Assembly (NCBI GenBank): GCA_902702965.1
Contig: CACRXP010000179.1
Span: forward strand, 741,126-805,125
Source: Spirometra erinaceieuropaei
Taxonomy: Eukaryota; Platyhelminthes; Cestoda; Diphyllobothriidea; Diphyllobothriidae
Direction: 5' to 3'
Length of the DNA: 64,000 bases
The number at the start of each line of letters is the position of its first letter. Within the stretch, counting starts at the first letter, position 1. Below the pieces are notes generated by a model, which did no database searches, was not told where the DNA came from, and saw only the letters and a list, made by a program, of their open reading frames with translations. The position numbers and the translations under genes are program-made. Positions 10,748 through 22,611 of this stretch are shown piece by piece.

Positions 10748-11600
10748 ACACCAGTTGCTATTCCCCCCATTATTTTTACTGACGGTCTCTTTTATCCGCC
10801 GTATTTACGTACACCGCCAATCTTGCCTCTCGTCAGTCACCCGTGCCCCGGGTAGGCAGAGTTATCCCCCATTCTCGAGTCTTGAGCGCCAGCCTTCACC
10901 TAAGTTTGTTGTTGCGACCACAACAATGCGGGGTCGATCTCCCAACCCCGCCTATTTGCGTCCTCTGAACCCTGCAAAAAAGACGGCGCCTCGCGCGAGC
11001 TTGTGCCCGCACGCACATCCTGTCGGCCGCCATGCGCACCTGATGCCTTTTCAGTCCTCCTGGGCGCGGAACCAGGGCGCGCGCGTTTGTTCGCCCGTTG
11101 CGGCGGTGACAGCGGAGGCCGAAGTTACCGCGCGTGCACGTTAAGCCCGGCACATTGTCTCCACTTTTTATCATCCCAAGGGAAGAGATGAGCACATTTT
11201 GTGTGTTCTCAGTATCTTTTTAAAATACAACCATTATTACTCCTGTTTGTGCATATATACTGACGGGGGGGGGGATTTCTTGAAGACTCTTGCACACGTG
11301 GCGCAGAGGGGAGGGGGGGACCGACAGTGGATGTGGATGTAACTGAATTCGGTTTTGAGTGACGAGGAGCTCTGTGCGGGGGCGTGGTCTCATCGTCTGC
11401 TGTGAGTTTTGTTTAATCGCGCAGGGGGTCCTGTCTGGCTGAATGACTGGTTAGCCGTGTTGGGCACTTGAGGTAGTCCCCAACTGCGCACAACCCGACG
11501 GAGAGATACGCATCCAAGGAGCGGCTCCGTTGGGTGCACCGGCCTTTCCGGTCTTACCCACGTCCCAGTCGGGAACGGGGATAGCGACAGAGAAAACAGG
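10748..11600. other. GC-rich stretch without recognised gene
   Basis: Overlapping frames on both strands (10755-11144 plus, 10896-11195 minus) reflect high GC content. There is a G9 run at 11264-11272. No domain seen. Confidence 0.4.
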
Positions 11601-11757
11601 ACAACGGGCCTGTGGCTCAATGGTAGAGCGTCAAACTCCATGACCAAAGATCCGGGGTTCGAATCTCAAGTGATCCACACTTAGGGTTGGGTATGACTGG
11701 CTGGTGACGGCTAATAAGCCAGAAATGGCCATTCCGGTCTCCCTTGTCTTTGTCGGC
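11601..11757 (+). mobile_element. tRNA-derived SINE, family A, copy 1
   Basis: The tRNA-like head has an A box (TGGCTCAATGG followed by TAGAGC) and a B box (GGTTCGAATCTC) at the spacing of an RNA polymerase III promoter. The D-stem GCTC/GAGC is intact. It is followed by the family tail GACGGCTAATAAGCCAGAAA and a conserved end CTCCCTTGTCTTTGTCGG. The same unit recurs nearly unchanged at 11909 and in diverged form at 15893, 16183, 46080, 46370 and 53222. Transcribed by Pol III and mobilised by LINE machinery in known SINEs. Confidence 0.85.
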
Positions 11758-11908
11758 TCCATCGTATCTATGTCTACTACTAGTCGCTGTGCGACTGCCA
11801 GCGAGGGTTCTAGTATGAGCCCCAAAGCACAACAGAACGAGCATGTTCCGTAACCTGATTGGCGGGCGCCCACTGTCATAATTAATATTCCCGATCACAA
11901 CCGACAGG
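11758..11908 (-). repeat. SINE-A companion module, reversed
   Basis: Reverse complement of the module seen at 15776-15885, 16077-16180, 45958-46065 and 61850-61965 (GGCGCTCACCGATCG, then ACTCACTCGTTCCGTTGTG, then CAGCAGCCGCACAG). It is always adjacent to SINE-A in this window, so it is probably part of a composite element. Confidence 0.6.
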
Positions 11909-12065
11909 ACAACGGGCCCGTGGCTCAATGGTAGAGCGTCAAACTCCATGACCAAAGATCCCGCGTTCGAATCTCAAGTGATCCACAATTGGGGTTGGGT
12001 ATGACTGGCTGATGACGGCTAATAAGCCAGAAATGGCCATTCCGGTCTCCCTTGTCTTTGTCGGT
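11909..12065 (+). mobile_element. tRNA-derived SINE, family A, copy 2
   Basis: Almost identical to the copy at 11601, with the same A box and a B box of CGTTCGAATCTC (first base changed). The pair lies in direct orientation on either side of the reversed companion module, suggesting recent duplication or a composite insertion. Confidence 0.85.
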
Positions 12066-14094
12066 ACCGCCTGCGTTTAAAGCGTGTTATCTTGCCGATC
12101 AGATTGGCGTTTTGCCACTGTTGGTGGCTGCCAATCATGCCTCTTACAATGGGTCACGCGGAAGTTGTGCCGGACTAACATGTTGGGTGTGGCGTGCGTC
12201 ATCTTTGCCGCCCGCCCATGACGAATGTCATCCCGGAGCATTTGCTGGCACGCCTAGGCGCAGGCTGACGCCGCGCCCGCCACCTGCGTCCCGTTCATGT
12301 ATCAGCTACTTGACTGACTCGGGCAGTGGACTGGTGTTTAGGGGAGGGGAGAGAGAGAGTGCGTCCTCACGGCACGGCGCATATTCCTTGCTGTAATTTT
12401 ACGTGCCTTAAAATCGCCCCGGTGCCCTCTGAGCCATGATTTGAAGGAGTTCTAACTGATGAGGTAACTCGATCATCCTCTCAGGACGGAGAGCCAGACC
12501 GCAATGCATTCTTTTGAGTGTGGCTTCTGTGACACTCCCACTTGGGTAGAATCTGGGCCGCCTCTTTCCTGTCCAAGGTCCAGGTGTTCTGTTCCGGGGG
12601 GCCGGTGGTGTGCGGCACGCCTAGACGGGCTGTTTGCCGTTGGTGTTGTCCCCGGTTTTCTTGATTCTGTCCTGACACCGAACTCAAGTGGGTGGTGTGC
12701 GGTAGAAGCCCTGAAACTCTTATTTACGCGCCAGTCGCCGTCCCTGCGCCCGCCCTGACATGGGGCACATCGTCGGTAACGACGACTGAACTGTAAATCA
12801 CGCGGCATGCTTGTCCAGGACTTGGCAAGGTAGATTTCATGCTGGTAGTGCGCTCCCGCCTTTCCCACCGCTCTGAGGACAGGCCTAAGAAGTAGTCCCT
12901 GAGCTTAGAGCAGTAGACTACTTTTTCGGACGCTCACTTATTCATTCACAAGCATCCTCTCCTGGTCAAGCAGCAATTGGTCTCACTTCTTGTTACCTTG
13001 ACGTACTCCATCAACGCATGCTAGTGCCCCCGTCCTTTTACCGATGACCGAGCACAATGTGCACTCTGATGTCTGGTCAGCCAGAATCAATGACCTTCCG
13101 GATCCTTACTTTGATGCGCCCGATCCAGATAAGAAAACAGTCCCTGAATCCCTGCGGAGCGTCCGTGTTCCAAAGTAGCCTGTGGTGGATGGCTAGGGGA
13201 GGCCGCCGGGAACTCACGTCTTCCGAGCCGGTGGCCAAATAAGTAAGGCTCCAGGGTTGCCGTCTGGCAGAGGCTGGGATCTCATAGACTCACATCCTTT
13301 CTCTCTGACGAATTGTCGTATAAGCTGTTGTGTTAGTAGTAAACTCCCTGCGTGGCTTGTTTTCCCCCCAAAGAAATGCGTATTTAACGAGCCAACGTGT
13401 AAAGGTGGGGCGGCTGGACTGGTTGACAACTAACTGGTCGGTCCCCGGACGTAGCCGATGGCCTGCTCCAACCCACCTGTCCGCAGAGCGGATCCAGTTA
13501 CCACACTCGTGGTCAGTCGAGGTTCGCGGAATAAGGGCGACGTCAAAAACTACTAGTCAGTCCTTCAGGATTTCGCGGTGGTTTTGCAGGAACACATAAT
13601 CGTCCTAAACCCCTTCGAAATCAGTGAGATGCCGAGGTTGATTCTGCCTTCTAGTAAATACAGTGTTCACAACATAAGCACTAGGTCTGCCTTAAGCTGT
13701 GCTAATTACTTTGATAGTATTGCCATTGCGTTGGTTTAAATAAACGCGGGACATTCATTGAATAGACACCTTAACACAGCTTTACTATGCAAAAATTTAT
13801 ATCCATACTTCCCTCACAACCAAATGAACCACATGATTGTTTTTTCTTGCAGTATTTACACCTCCAGCTGCTTAAGTAACGAGACCTGAACGGTACATGA
13901 CAAGATGTGTAGAAGATGCTCTCCTTCCAACACCGATTGCTTGGAGTGATGGGATCACGTTTTAATTGCCCTCTACAACTGAACCCGCAGGGGCTCCGAC
14001 AATCCAGGTTACGGGAGTTACAGTGTGGTGTTACTTATCCTCAAGAGGATTCTTTGGAGTATTCGATTTTGGTGCCATGGTGACTGGTTCCATT
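12066..14094. other. GC-rich, no gene; includes diverged dispersed repeat
   Basis: At about 12450-12730 lies a copy of the GC-rich repeat also seen near 17815 and 55320 (CTCGATCATCCTCTCAGG, then CTTGATTCTGTCCTGACACC). Frames on both strands here are mutually overlapping shadows. 13200-14094 shows nothing recognisable. Confidence 0.4.
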
Positions 14095-15091
14095 TACAGT
14101 GAGTGACCTATCTCATGAAATGTTGGCTGAAATTCTGAAATGCGTTTTCGATTAGGAAGGATTACTTGGTCGCGGTTGTAATACTGACTATCTTGCGGCA
14201 TACTCTTATAACATTTCGGACTCGGCAGGATGTCGGCCTTTAAATGCACTTCCTTTCAATCTCCTCTAGAAAGAGTGCTCGGTAAAAAATGATTACTTAA
14301 GTAGCATGCATTTTCCCATTGATTTTCGATGGTCTTGCAAATTAATATATATTTTCTAGAAACCATGAATAAAAATATGCTTTCTTTTAGTCAATCAATA
14401 GCGAATCACGTCTTATTATATTTTATACTTAAGGAAGAATTATAATTAGGTTTTAAAAAAGTTTCTAATTATGAGACTTTTTAAGACCGCGAAATGTCCA
14501 TTCACATAGCATCGTACCTGGCCGTTTACCACTGCTCCTCATGAAATGAACAACATGATCCGCATCCATTGCAAAATTTTATGGACTCTGTATGATATCT
14601 CTTTAATGGCATAGACAAATATGTGATTTTCTTTACTTGGAACGCATGCACCTTTCAGACTGAAATTCCTAAGCGCTAATGGAACGAATGATCAGGCTCC
14701 AAATTATTCAGCAATTGGAAAACTTTTTTAAAACCCAATTATACTCCTTCCTTAAGTATAAAATATAAAGAAGACGTGGTTCTCTATTTATTGACTAAAA
14801 GAAAACATATTCTTTTGCATGTTTTCTATAAAAAATATTTGAATATGCAAGACCATCGAAAATCAGTGGCAAAAATGCATGCTACTTAAGTAATCATTTT
14901 TTACCGAGCACGATTTCTACAGGAGATTAAAAAGAAATGCATTTAAAAGCCGACATCCTGCCGAGTCCGAAATGTTATAAGAGTATGCCGCAAGATAATC
15001 AGTATTACAACCGCGACCAAGTAATCCTTCCTAATCGAAAACGCATTTCAGAATTTCAGCCAACATTTCATGAGATAGGTCACTCACTGTA
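14095..15091. mobile_element. Fold-back TA element P1 (997 bp)
   Basis: A complete palindromic element. The left end TACAGTGAGTGACC mirrors the right end GGTCACTCACTGTA, and the two halves are reverse complements over more than 400 bp each, diverging only near the axis (~14490-14700). TA at both ends fits a Tc1/mariner-type target duplication. Landmarks shared with all copies in the window are CATGAAATGTTGGC near the tip, CTACTTAAGTAnTCATTTTTTAC, and GCATGCTACTTAAGTA. It has no coding capacity; mobility must come in trans. Confidence 0.85.
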
Positions 15092-15096
15092 CCTTT

Positions 15097-15507
15097 GGAG
15101 GAGGGACTGACTTATGTGGACGTCTAAACAGGTTATGGAAATGTGAACGTCCTGCCCGAGTAATAAAGGCGAACCTGCACATAATTCTAGAAAGGGCGAG
15201 AAATTCTCGTGTTCTAACTCCAGTAATAACCCTAATGTGAAACAAAACCATTGTCCTAGTCGTGACCCTAACCATGCCCTGGACCTTAACTTTGCAGGAA
15301 ACACTAACCCACACAGCAACCCTAAACCTGATCCTGATTTACGTTACCGCTAACTTTAAATTTAACCTTAAACCTACTTCTTAATCCTAACTCTTACCTT
15401 AAACCTAACCCTAACTTCACTGAAAGTTGACTTATAGTCACCCGTGTTACAGGCGGTTCCAGTTCTTATGTCTTGTTTAGACGTCCACATAAGTCAGTCC
15501 TACCTCC
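15097..15507. mobile_element. TIR element with degenerate CCCTAA core (family F3)
   Basis: The terminal inverted repeats of about 34 bp (GACTGACTTATGTGGACGTC at their heart; 15097-15130 and 15474-15507) match at all but two positions. The interior from about 15230 to 15420 is a run of degenerate CCTAA/CCCTAA units mixed with CCTTAA. Element length is about 411 bp, starting 6 bp after element P1. No ORF belongs to it. Confidence 0.75.
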
Positions 15508-15775
15508 TACTTGAACTTGCTGACACGGTCTGTTCTTGGAGATAAGTTTTACTCTTAGTGCTGGCGGTGTCTACACTCCCAAAAACAAGAGCCAGCCAAT
15601 CGCTGGAAGCTAAGTGCATTTTCTCAAGCGCGCTGTCAGCACGACCATGGCGCCTCGCCATTGGCTGCTCCCTTCGAGCCTGATCAATCCGTCTATTCCA
15701 ATTATCGATCAGCTCGTCCGGGATTTTCTTCTCGAAGTGCATTTGGCCGAATGCAGGCGAAGATAGAATCGATGG

Positions 15776-16300
15776 TAACGGGCGCTCACCGGTCGTTTCT
15801 ACGGAACTCACTCGTCCCGTTGTGCTTTAGGGACATCTCTTGAACCCAACCAGCAGCGGCACAGCGGCGCATGATATAGGCAGAGTGGTATTACCGACAA
15901 AAACAAGGAAGACTGGACTGGCCGTTTATGGTTTATTAGCCGCCGGCATCCTGTCATACCCAACCCCGAAGTGTGGAACCCTTGGCGCTCGATCCCGCGA
16001 ACAGTTAGCTAGAATTCCAGCGTCTCTAACCACTGAGCCACGGGCTCGTTGTCTTGCCGGCTGCGATCCGGAATGTACAATGGTTGAGGGGAGCTCACCG
16101 ATCGTTCTTATGGAACTCACTCGTCCCGTTTTGCCTTACGGGTTCTCTCTCGAATATAACCAGCAGTCGCACAGCGTTTAGCGTGGTTAGAGGCGCGGGA
16201 CCGAGTCCCAGGTGTTCTACACTTCGGGATTGAATATGACTGGTTGACGACGGCTAATAAGTCAGAAATGGCCATTCCTGTCTCCCTTGTCTTTGTCGGT
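15776..16300. mobile_element. Composite SINE-A array (module+, SINE-, module+, SINE+)
   Basis: In order: companion module (15776-15885, plus), SINE-A in minus orientation (15893-16056, B box read as GCTCGATCC-type on plus), module (16077-16180, plus), and a SINE-A copy lacking its A-box part (16183-16300, plus) ending in the conserved CTCCCTTGTCTTTGTCGG. Inverted pairing of SINE copies recurs at 45958-46534. Confidence 0.75.
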
Positions 16301-17814
16301 CATACCATTCTGCCTAGATGGTGCCTATTCGCGCAGGTCGCGTGGAGTGACGACAAGCTCACCAGCGTCTGGGACATAAGCAAATGCAAGGAATGAAACG
16401 AGAGGGAAGACGACCAGTGTAAGATTATTATAAAAAACGGGTACTGTTATTTTAACAAATCACCACCGTTTTAACGCTCTTGCTTTACTGGCAGACGTAT
16501 GCATTCCGTCTACAAATATTTCGACTACTTCTTTACTACCTGACTGCTCTCTGTGTCAAATTTTTTAAATCGAGCTTTCAAATCTGCATGCCACTCACTA
16601 GTAATACACTGACTTAGTTTTGTTTGCTATGAGGCAGGATAAGGTATATGTAGATAAAAGACTGGTAATTGTGATTAAGAGAAATGCAGGTATGGATCTG
16701 TCTATGTGCACATGCTAAATATTTTTATGAAAATGAGAAAAACAGCGGAGTGCCCTAGAGTTAATATAGTTTATTGTATCTTGTAGGCAAGCAGTGCAGG
16801 CCAATCCGAAAACAAGTCAATAATGTCGTGATTAACCGACCGCAGCCGGTGAAATAAGGCAAGAGATTACCTCCAATAAAGTGATGCTGTATTGCCAAAG
16901 TAGGGGACTACTGTCCATTATCCTAACCTGCAAATGCGGCAGGCGTACGAGGCAACAGGCCCTTGCACGGACGGTTTCGACTTCAGATGTGGCCGTCATG
17001 GCTAGAAGGTCCTACACACACGTTAACTGTTTGAAAACAGCCGATTAACAATAGGACAGTCTGAGGATCTGCATTGCATTTGTAAGGTAGACAAGAGTAA
17101 AGAAGGAGATCGAAAACAGGACTCGTTACTCGATGGTGTGGTCAGTGACCGTCAGAGGCTTTTGAATGACAGTTCTCTTTCTACTTTCGATAGAAATAAA
17201 CACTATTCATCAGCGTGGTCGATTACTTGCGGATCCTTCGTACTGAAACTGGCGTACCAGTGTCTGAAGCTCCGACATACACACGCCATATCCGTCTCAG
17301 CTGTACACACTGCTCACCCACACTTAGTGCCTACCAGACCACATGAGCTACCACCATGAAAACCTTCGGTTAACCACTGCTGACCATCACACGTCTCGCC
17401 ACCAACACACACACACTACTCGAACCAATCCCACGTCACCCACACCGGCACGGAAAGTGCATCTCTCACGTAAGTGGGAGGCGTCCTTTCCGGTTCCTTC
17501 CCCATATGGCCTTTATGGTACCCCAATGCATGTGAGATCCTAGCAACAAATCCCCTCTGTGTATGTAAACCTATTGTAATGTGTGGCACACATAGACGGA
17601 TTGTCTAGCTCTGTCGGGCATTTGACTCCAATGCCCGCATTAAATAATTGGCCGGATCGGACCGTGGAGTGGTACCGGGGAGAGGGAAGAGGAAGTTAAG
17701 TTGGCTTTGGGGACCGCGTCTCTACGGCATTCAACGTATGTTTCCCACTATAAACATTCCGATGTGCTTGAGTTTATCACGGTGCGCTAGAAGAAGTAAC
17801 TTGGAGGGCTACCA
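16301..17814. other. No gene recognised
   Basis: Short frames only; small CA-rich patch near 17405. Nothing with domain motifs. Confidence 0.4.
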
Positions 17815-18215
17815 AATGAGAGGATTACTCGATCGTCCTCTCAGGTCGGAGTCTCAGGCTGCAATGGCCCCTCCTGATTGTGGCGTCCCCAGTCAGATTG
17901 GGTCCGGGTCGCTGTTTGTTATTTTGTTGAAACTCTGATCTGTTGTGTGTGGACAAGGCGTGTTAGACACGCGTAGATGGAGTTTTTATTTCCTATCAGT
18001 AACTGCGCCCCATCCCGACTCCAGACTTCTGGATTCTTTGGCGACACCGAACACAGGTGGGTGAGGGAAGAGGAAGGGAGAGAGCGCGGGAGATGCTGCA
18101 GAAGTCCGCTATCATTTTACAATAATTTACGCTCAAGGTACCGCCCCTCCACCCTTCATGGTGCGGTGCAAACGGTGGATATTGTCATTAGCGACGGCTG
18201 AGCTGTCACTACTGA
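17815..18215 (+). repeat. Dispersed GC-rich repeat copy
   Basis: Shares blocks with 12450-12730, 41860-42180 and 55250-55500: CTCGATCGTCCTCTCAGG, a GACACCGAACACAGGTGGG block, and a terminal GCGGTGCAAACGGTGGATAT...GTCATTAGCGACGG block. Identity is partial. It may be an old SINE-like or non-autonomous element; boundaries are approximate. Confidence 0.4.
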
Positions 18216-19110
18216 TCGTCGACTGTTCTTTTCATCATCTGTCGTCATCTGTCAAAGGATGTCAACCGAGCATGAGGATGCCTCCCACATTTTTGGTGGC
18301 GATTTGGGCCTCCGAAGACTCTAGTGTTGCCAATTGCAAGCTCAGTATTGAGCAACACTCAGCGTATTTCCGCGTTGGTGGGTATAATTCAGTGGACGGC
18401 ATGGCAGGCGGTAATGATAGTGTGTAGAACCCCCCAAGTAGGTGGCAACTCCAAAAAGATACCCTAAAATTCAACGTGACTGTAAACATCGCTTTTTATT
18501 CACCGTTCCCATTGTGTGATATTTCCTTTCCTTCCTGACTAAATGTAAACTCACCAGCGGGGCTTTATTCAAAGCCTATTATTGTTTAAAAATTGCATTT
18601 TGTTTGTTTTTCAAGCGTCGCGTTCAGTTTACTTGCCAAATGACAGCACACAGAAAGACTTTCGGCAGAAACTTATCTATCTTCTGTGTCTTCATGCTCT
18701 GCGTCCTGTCTGTTGTCCCAGCCATAAAATCCCCTATACGGCCATTCAGCGTATGGTACGGTCCACAGGCTAGCTCCGGTTAGTTGGGGGTTCTAAACCC
18801 TATCGTTGCCTTGTAGGGAAGGCAGACGTCCTCTCTGCGAGCATTTCATGTACGTCACCTGCACTGTGGGTTTTTAGAGTCTGGGTCATACGTCCAAAGC
18901 TGTATTGGCCCATTTGGCAATCTTCGAGTAGAACTTGCCTGAATGTGTGATAAGGCATTTTAATTTCCCTGTAAAAATCGATTTTTCATTGGTTCGAGAA
19001 GAAAAAGATCCCCAGACCATCATACGGCCATCTCCACGAGATCGTATATTGTGTTGATCGGTTAACTCAATCCCATCTTTCAGGATTTTTAAGAATTACT
19101 TGATCAGATT
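18216..19110. other. No gene recognised
   Basis: Overlapping short frames on both strands; no repeat or RNA feature recognised. Confidence 0.35.
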
Positions 19111-19357
19111 TGGTTTTGTAGACCCACCTGAAGTAAACAAGGCTCAGCCACCTGAAATAAGGTACTGGTGGTATTGGGGGCTTTTGTAGGTGGGGCCGGG
19201 AAATGCACAGGCGATGGAGTCAGGTAGTTGTATGCAAAATAAAAGCTATTGGGAATGAACGGTTGTACCTTGAGTGGTTGATAAATAGTTTTCCCAATTC
19301 CCAACCCTAACCCCAACCCCAACATTATTATGTCCATCAAGTGGGGCTACATAACCA
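19111..19357. mobile_element. TIR element with CCCTAA core (family F1), copy 1
   Basis: Ends TGGTTTTGTAGACCCACCTG (left) and, read from the right, TGGTTATGTAGCCCCACTTG form an imperfect inverted repeat. The interior contains the family block AAAAGCTATTGGGAATG followed by CCCTAACCCCAACCCCAAC. The same ends and interior are found at 44015-44407 and 45922-47327. Confidence 0.75.
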
Positions 19358-19377
19358 TACCTTACTGAGTTACATAT

Positions 19378-19636
19378 ATGGCTCCCCCTAAACAGGACAA
19401 TAGGAACCACCTGCAGTATAGGAGACCTTATGCCGACTGCCAGGGAAATTAGGGTTTGAGTTAAAGCTAAGTCTAGGGTCAGGTTTAATGTTAGGGTTCA
19501 CACTAGCGTTAAAGTAAGAAAGGACTTATCTTAGGGTAAGGATGAGGGTTAGTATTAACCGTAAGGGTAGGGCTGGGTTTGGATTATGAATAGGACTACG
19601 GTTTAGGTTTATGTTAGTACCTGTTTAGGGGGCCAT
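19378..19636. mobile_element. TIR element with TTAGGG-like core (family F2)
   Basis: The left end ATGGCTCCCCCTAAACAGG and the reversed right end ATGGCCCCCTAAACAGG are inverted repeats. The interior 19447-19612 is a degenerate TTAGGG/TTAGGT tract. The terminal sequence differs from F1 and F3, so this is a third family with the same kind of core. Confidence 0.7.
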
Positions 19637-19861
19637 AGAATTAGTCCTTGCCAAGCGATTGCATGCTTCGGCGGTAGAATCAATAAAGTTTAATTGCCAA
19701 AGAATCTCGGATCTGTTTGGATGGCTGAAGACGCCCAAAAAGCCAGCATTGGCTACCTCAGACTTCCTCGCCTGTGTCAGGCCTCGCTGAAAAACGTACA
19801 TTGTTGAGCTGTCACTGTGGACTTTCGTGAAGGGCTATGGTCTGGAGACTGAATCGACCAA

Positions 19862-21286
19862 TACGGTAGGTGGGCTAACTCATGAAACGTCAACCGAAAT
19901 TCAGAAATGCGTTCTCGATCCGAATAGATTAATTAAGTAGGGTTGGAAAATTAACCATCCTGCAGCATAATTCTATAATAATCCAGTTACCGCCAGAGGT
20001 GGGCATTCGAACGATCTTCTTTCGGACTGCGTACAAAAACTGTACTCTGTAAAAAATCACTACTTATTTGGCATGCAATTTTCTCATTGATTTTTAATGC
20101 CCTTAGACATTCAAGTATATTTCATGGAACACATGCATAACAATATTCATGCTTTTGCTCATTCAGTAGAGAATTGCGTCTTCTTCCAATTTAACTCTCA
20201 AGGCAAGGGTATTATTCGGTTTTAAAAAGTTTCTAATAGTGAGATTTTTTTATACCGTGAAATGGCCGTTCGTAAAACGCCATGTCTCTGAGTTTACCAA
20301 TATGGCTTGTAAAGTTAAGAATATGTCTCAAATCCACTGCTAAATTTTAGGAATCCCATATGGTCTTCTTTTAATACCGAAGAGAAATGTACGGTTCTCC
20401 GTACACGGAATTCAAGTGTGACGGCAGATGAGGTTCGAAATTATACGGCATTTGAAAAAGTTTTTGAAAACCGAATTATACACTTCCATCGAGTATAAAT
20501 TTGGTAGAAGACGTAATTTTCTACCGAATGAGCAAGAGAATGAATATTTTTATGCAAGTTTTCCTTGTGAGATATTTAAACCTTCACTTGCATCGAAATT
20601 AATGGGAAAAATGCATGCTAAGTTATTCATATTGACCCAACTATGAAAAACTCGGCGCCTCGGTGGGATTCGAACCCATGCAGCAAGGAGAAGGCTTCAG
20701 TACAGCCAACGATCTAACCACAGTTGGGCCAATATGAATTATTCAAAATCTGCCAAAATATCAATGAATTACGTGAGCCCAGTAGTCATCTGGTGGATTC
20801 TAGGTTAATAACTCAGGAAATCCTGCTTGGGCAGTCAACTTACTGTATCAGATTTGGTGGATTCCAGACCGTGCAGTAGGTTGGGCGGGTAACTTGACCC
20901 AAGTGCGATAAAACTCGAGTCGTCCGGCGGGGCCTCGTATCTCAAGTGGTTAGAGCGTTGGCTGTATGAAGCCTTCTCCTTACTGCGTGGGTTCGAATCC
21001 CACCGAGGCGCCGAGTTTTTCACAGTTGGGTCAATATGAATTATTCAAAATCTGCCAAAATATCAGTGAATGCATGCTAAATAAGTGGCCATTTATTACA
21101 TTGTTCCGTTTTTGAATGCAACCGGAAAAATGTTCGCTTGAAAGCCGGCATCCTTCGGTAAATGAATTATTATAGAGTTATGCTGCATGATGATTGGTCT
21201 TACAACCCTATTTAATTAATCTTTACGGACCAAAAACGCATTTCGGAGTTTTGGTGGACATTTCATGAGTTAGCCCACCTGCTGTA
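19862..21286. mobile_element. Fold-back TA element P2, interrupted by SINEs
   Basis: Left end TACGGTAGGTGGGCTAACTCATG and right end CATGAGTTAGCCCACCTGCTGTA. The arms are reverse complements except that the right arm carries a 447 bp SINE insertion (20622-21068) flanked by AATGCATGCTAA. Without it the element is about 970 bp, matching the other copies. Confidence 0.8.
20622..21068. mobile_element. Inverted pair of tRNA-SINE family B, with 12 bp target duplication
   Basis: The plus-strand copy (20830-21035) has an A box (TATCTCAAGTGG, TTAGAGC) and B box (GGTTCGAATCCCA) within a tRNA-like T arm GTGGG/CCCAC and acceptor-like CCTCG/CGAGG. It is preceded by a ~100 bp head that also precedes the copy at 56525. 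A partial minus copy occupies 20632-20745. The whole insert is flanked by AATGCATGCTAA (20610-20621 and 21069-21080), a direct duplication of the host element, showing it entered as one unit by retrotransposition. Confidence 0.8.
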
Positions 21287-22611
21287 AATGATAAGGGACT
21301 ATTTCCTTCAGCTTTGTCCTTTCGAGAATACCCTCCAAACTACACCTGCTAGTGCGTGGAATAATCACGTCCACGGTTAAGTAAAAATGAACGGATAGTC
21401 ATGCCACCGGCACAGGCTCTAGCATAACGACCATGGCGAAAGCATTGTTTATAAGCAGACCGCGACATCTGCTGAAAGCGATCTGTATTCCTCGTCAACT
21501 AATATTGTCACAGGCGTCCTAATCGATCTCACACAATACTAAACACCACTTTCATATATGTTGGCCAATTATGGCAGCACACCGACCTGTTAAAAAAGCG
21601 CGATAGAAAATACTGTTTACCAATTTTATTAGTAGACATGCCTACTTGGAATCCGATTTCGGCTGATGTGCAAACATCACTTATCAACGCAGACTCTGGA
21701 TACGAGCTCGGAGCTTCAGAATCCGATACAGACGCCTCTTTTGCCTTACCGCAGTAAATTTGCCTCATTTCATGCTTTCGCCGCCGTCAACCAAAAGGCT
21801 TAGCCTCGGGGACCATAATGGTTAACGTAGTGCAGGTTTAGAAGTTCAGCATAATCACTAAGTTTGGAGAGAGCAGAGAAAGCAGTATGTTTGAGAAGGG
21901 AAGTAATCCTACCCAGCGATAATTCCACCTACTAGGCTCTGCCCCCTATGCCAGAAGCAACAACACCGATTGACATCTTACTGTTAACTGGTTCTACGGT
22001 AGTGAATGAGTCACCATACTAAAAAACCGCCTTCTCTTCATTGCAACTTGAGGTGCAACTGAGTTAGAGTTTCCCGGAACCAGTGAGGGTAATAAACGAC
22101 TAAAACTGATCTTTTGGGTTCCTTATTAAGAGTTATTTGCATGATTCAACTTGCGTATACGATTTTATCTAACTGCTCTCATGTCAGCAAAAGGTCCTCT
22201 GCAAATACCTCAATTTCCTTAGGTTACCTTTCAAAATAGGAGTTCATGTGAAGCTATTTTAAGGTCTTTTAAATATTCCCCCTTTCCTCCTGGTTCACTA
22301 TTTCATTCAAACAGTCGTCAGTTCTTTCAAAATTTTTCTCAAAATGTGAAGAAGGCAGAAGTTGGGAACAGGCTCATAAGTCAGTGCAAATTAAAAGTAT
22401 CCCCTGTTATTTTCAAACCAACTCTAGCAAAAACTCTCGGCGGGAACGGTAGGAGGATGGACCAAATTAAGAATATGGACATCAAAACCAGAAGCACTTT
22501 CTACACTCTTACACGATACGTTTGCCGACCAACATGCTGCGAGCATGTAAATCCGTTAATTCTTTCTAACAGACGACCTTACATATTGTCAGACAGAGTA
22601 GCCAGGTCAAA
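21287..22611. other. No gene recognised
   Basis: Short frames without motifs. The plus-strand frame at 22346-22780 runs half into the fold-back element that follows and is not a gene. Confidence 0.4.

Noticed and set aside
12455..12480. CTGATGAG followed by CGA, resembling a hammerhead core
   Set aside because: The second half-core reads CGATC, no GAAA, and the segment aligns with the GC-rich repeat at 17815, where CTGATGAG is not conserved.
20935..21015. A functional tRNA gene
   Set aside because: A and B boxes and a T arm are present, but the same sequence recurs with common head and tail (20632, 56525, 56885), so it is a SINE.
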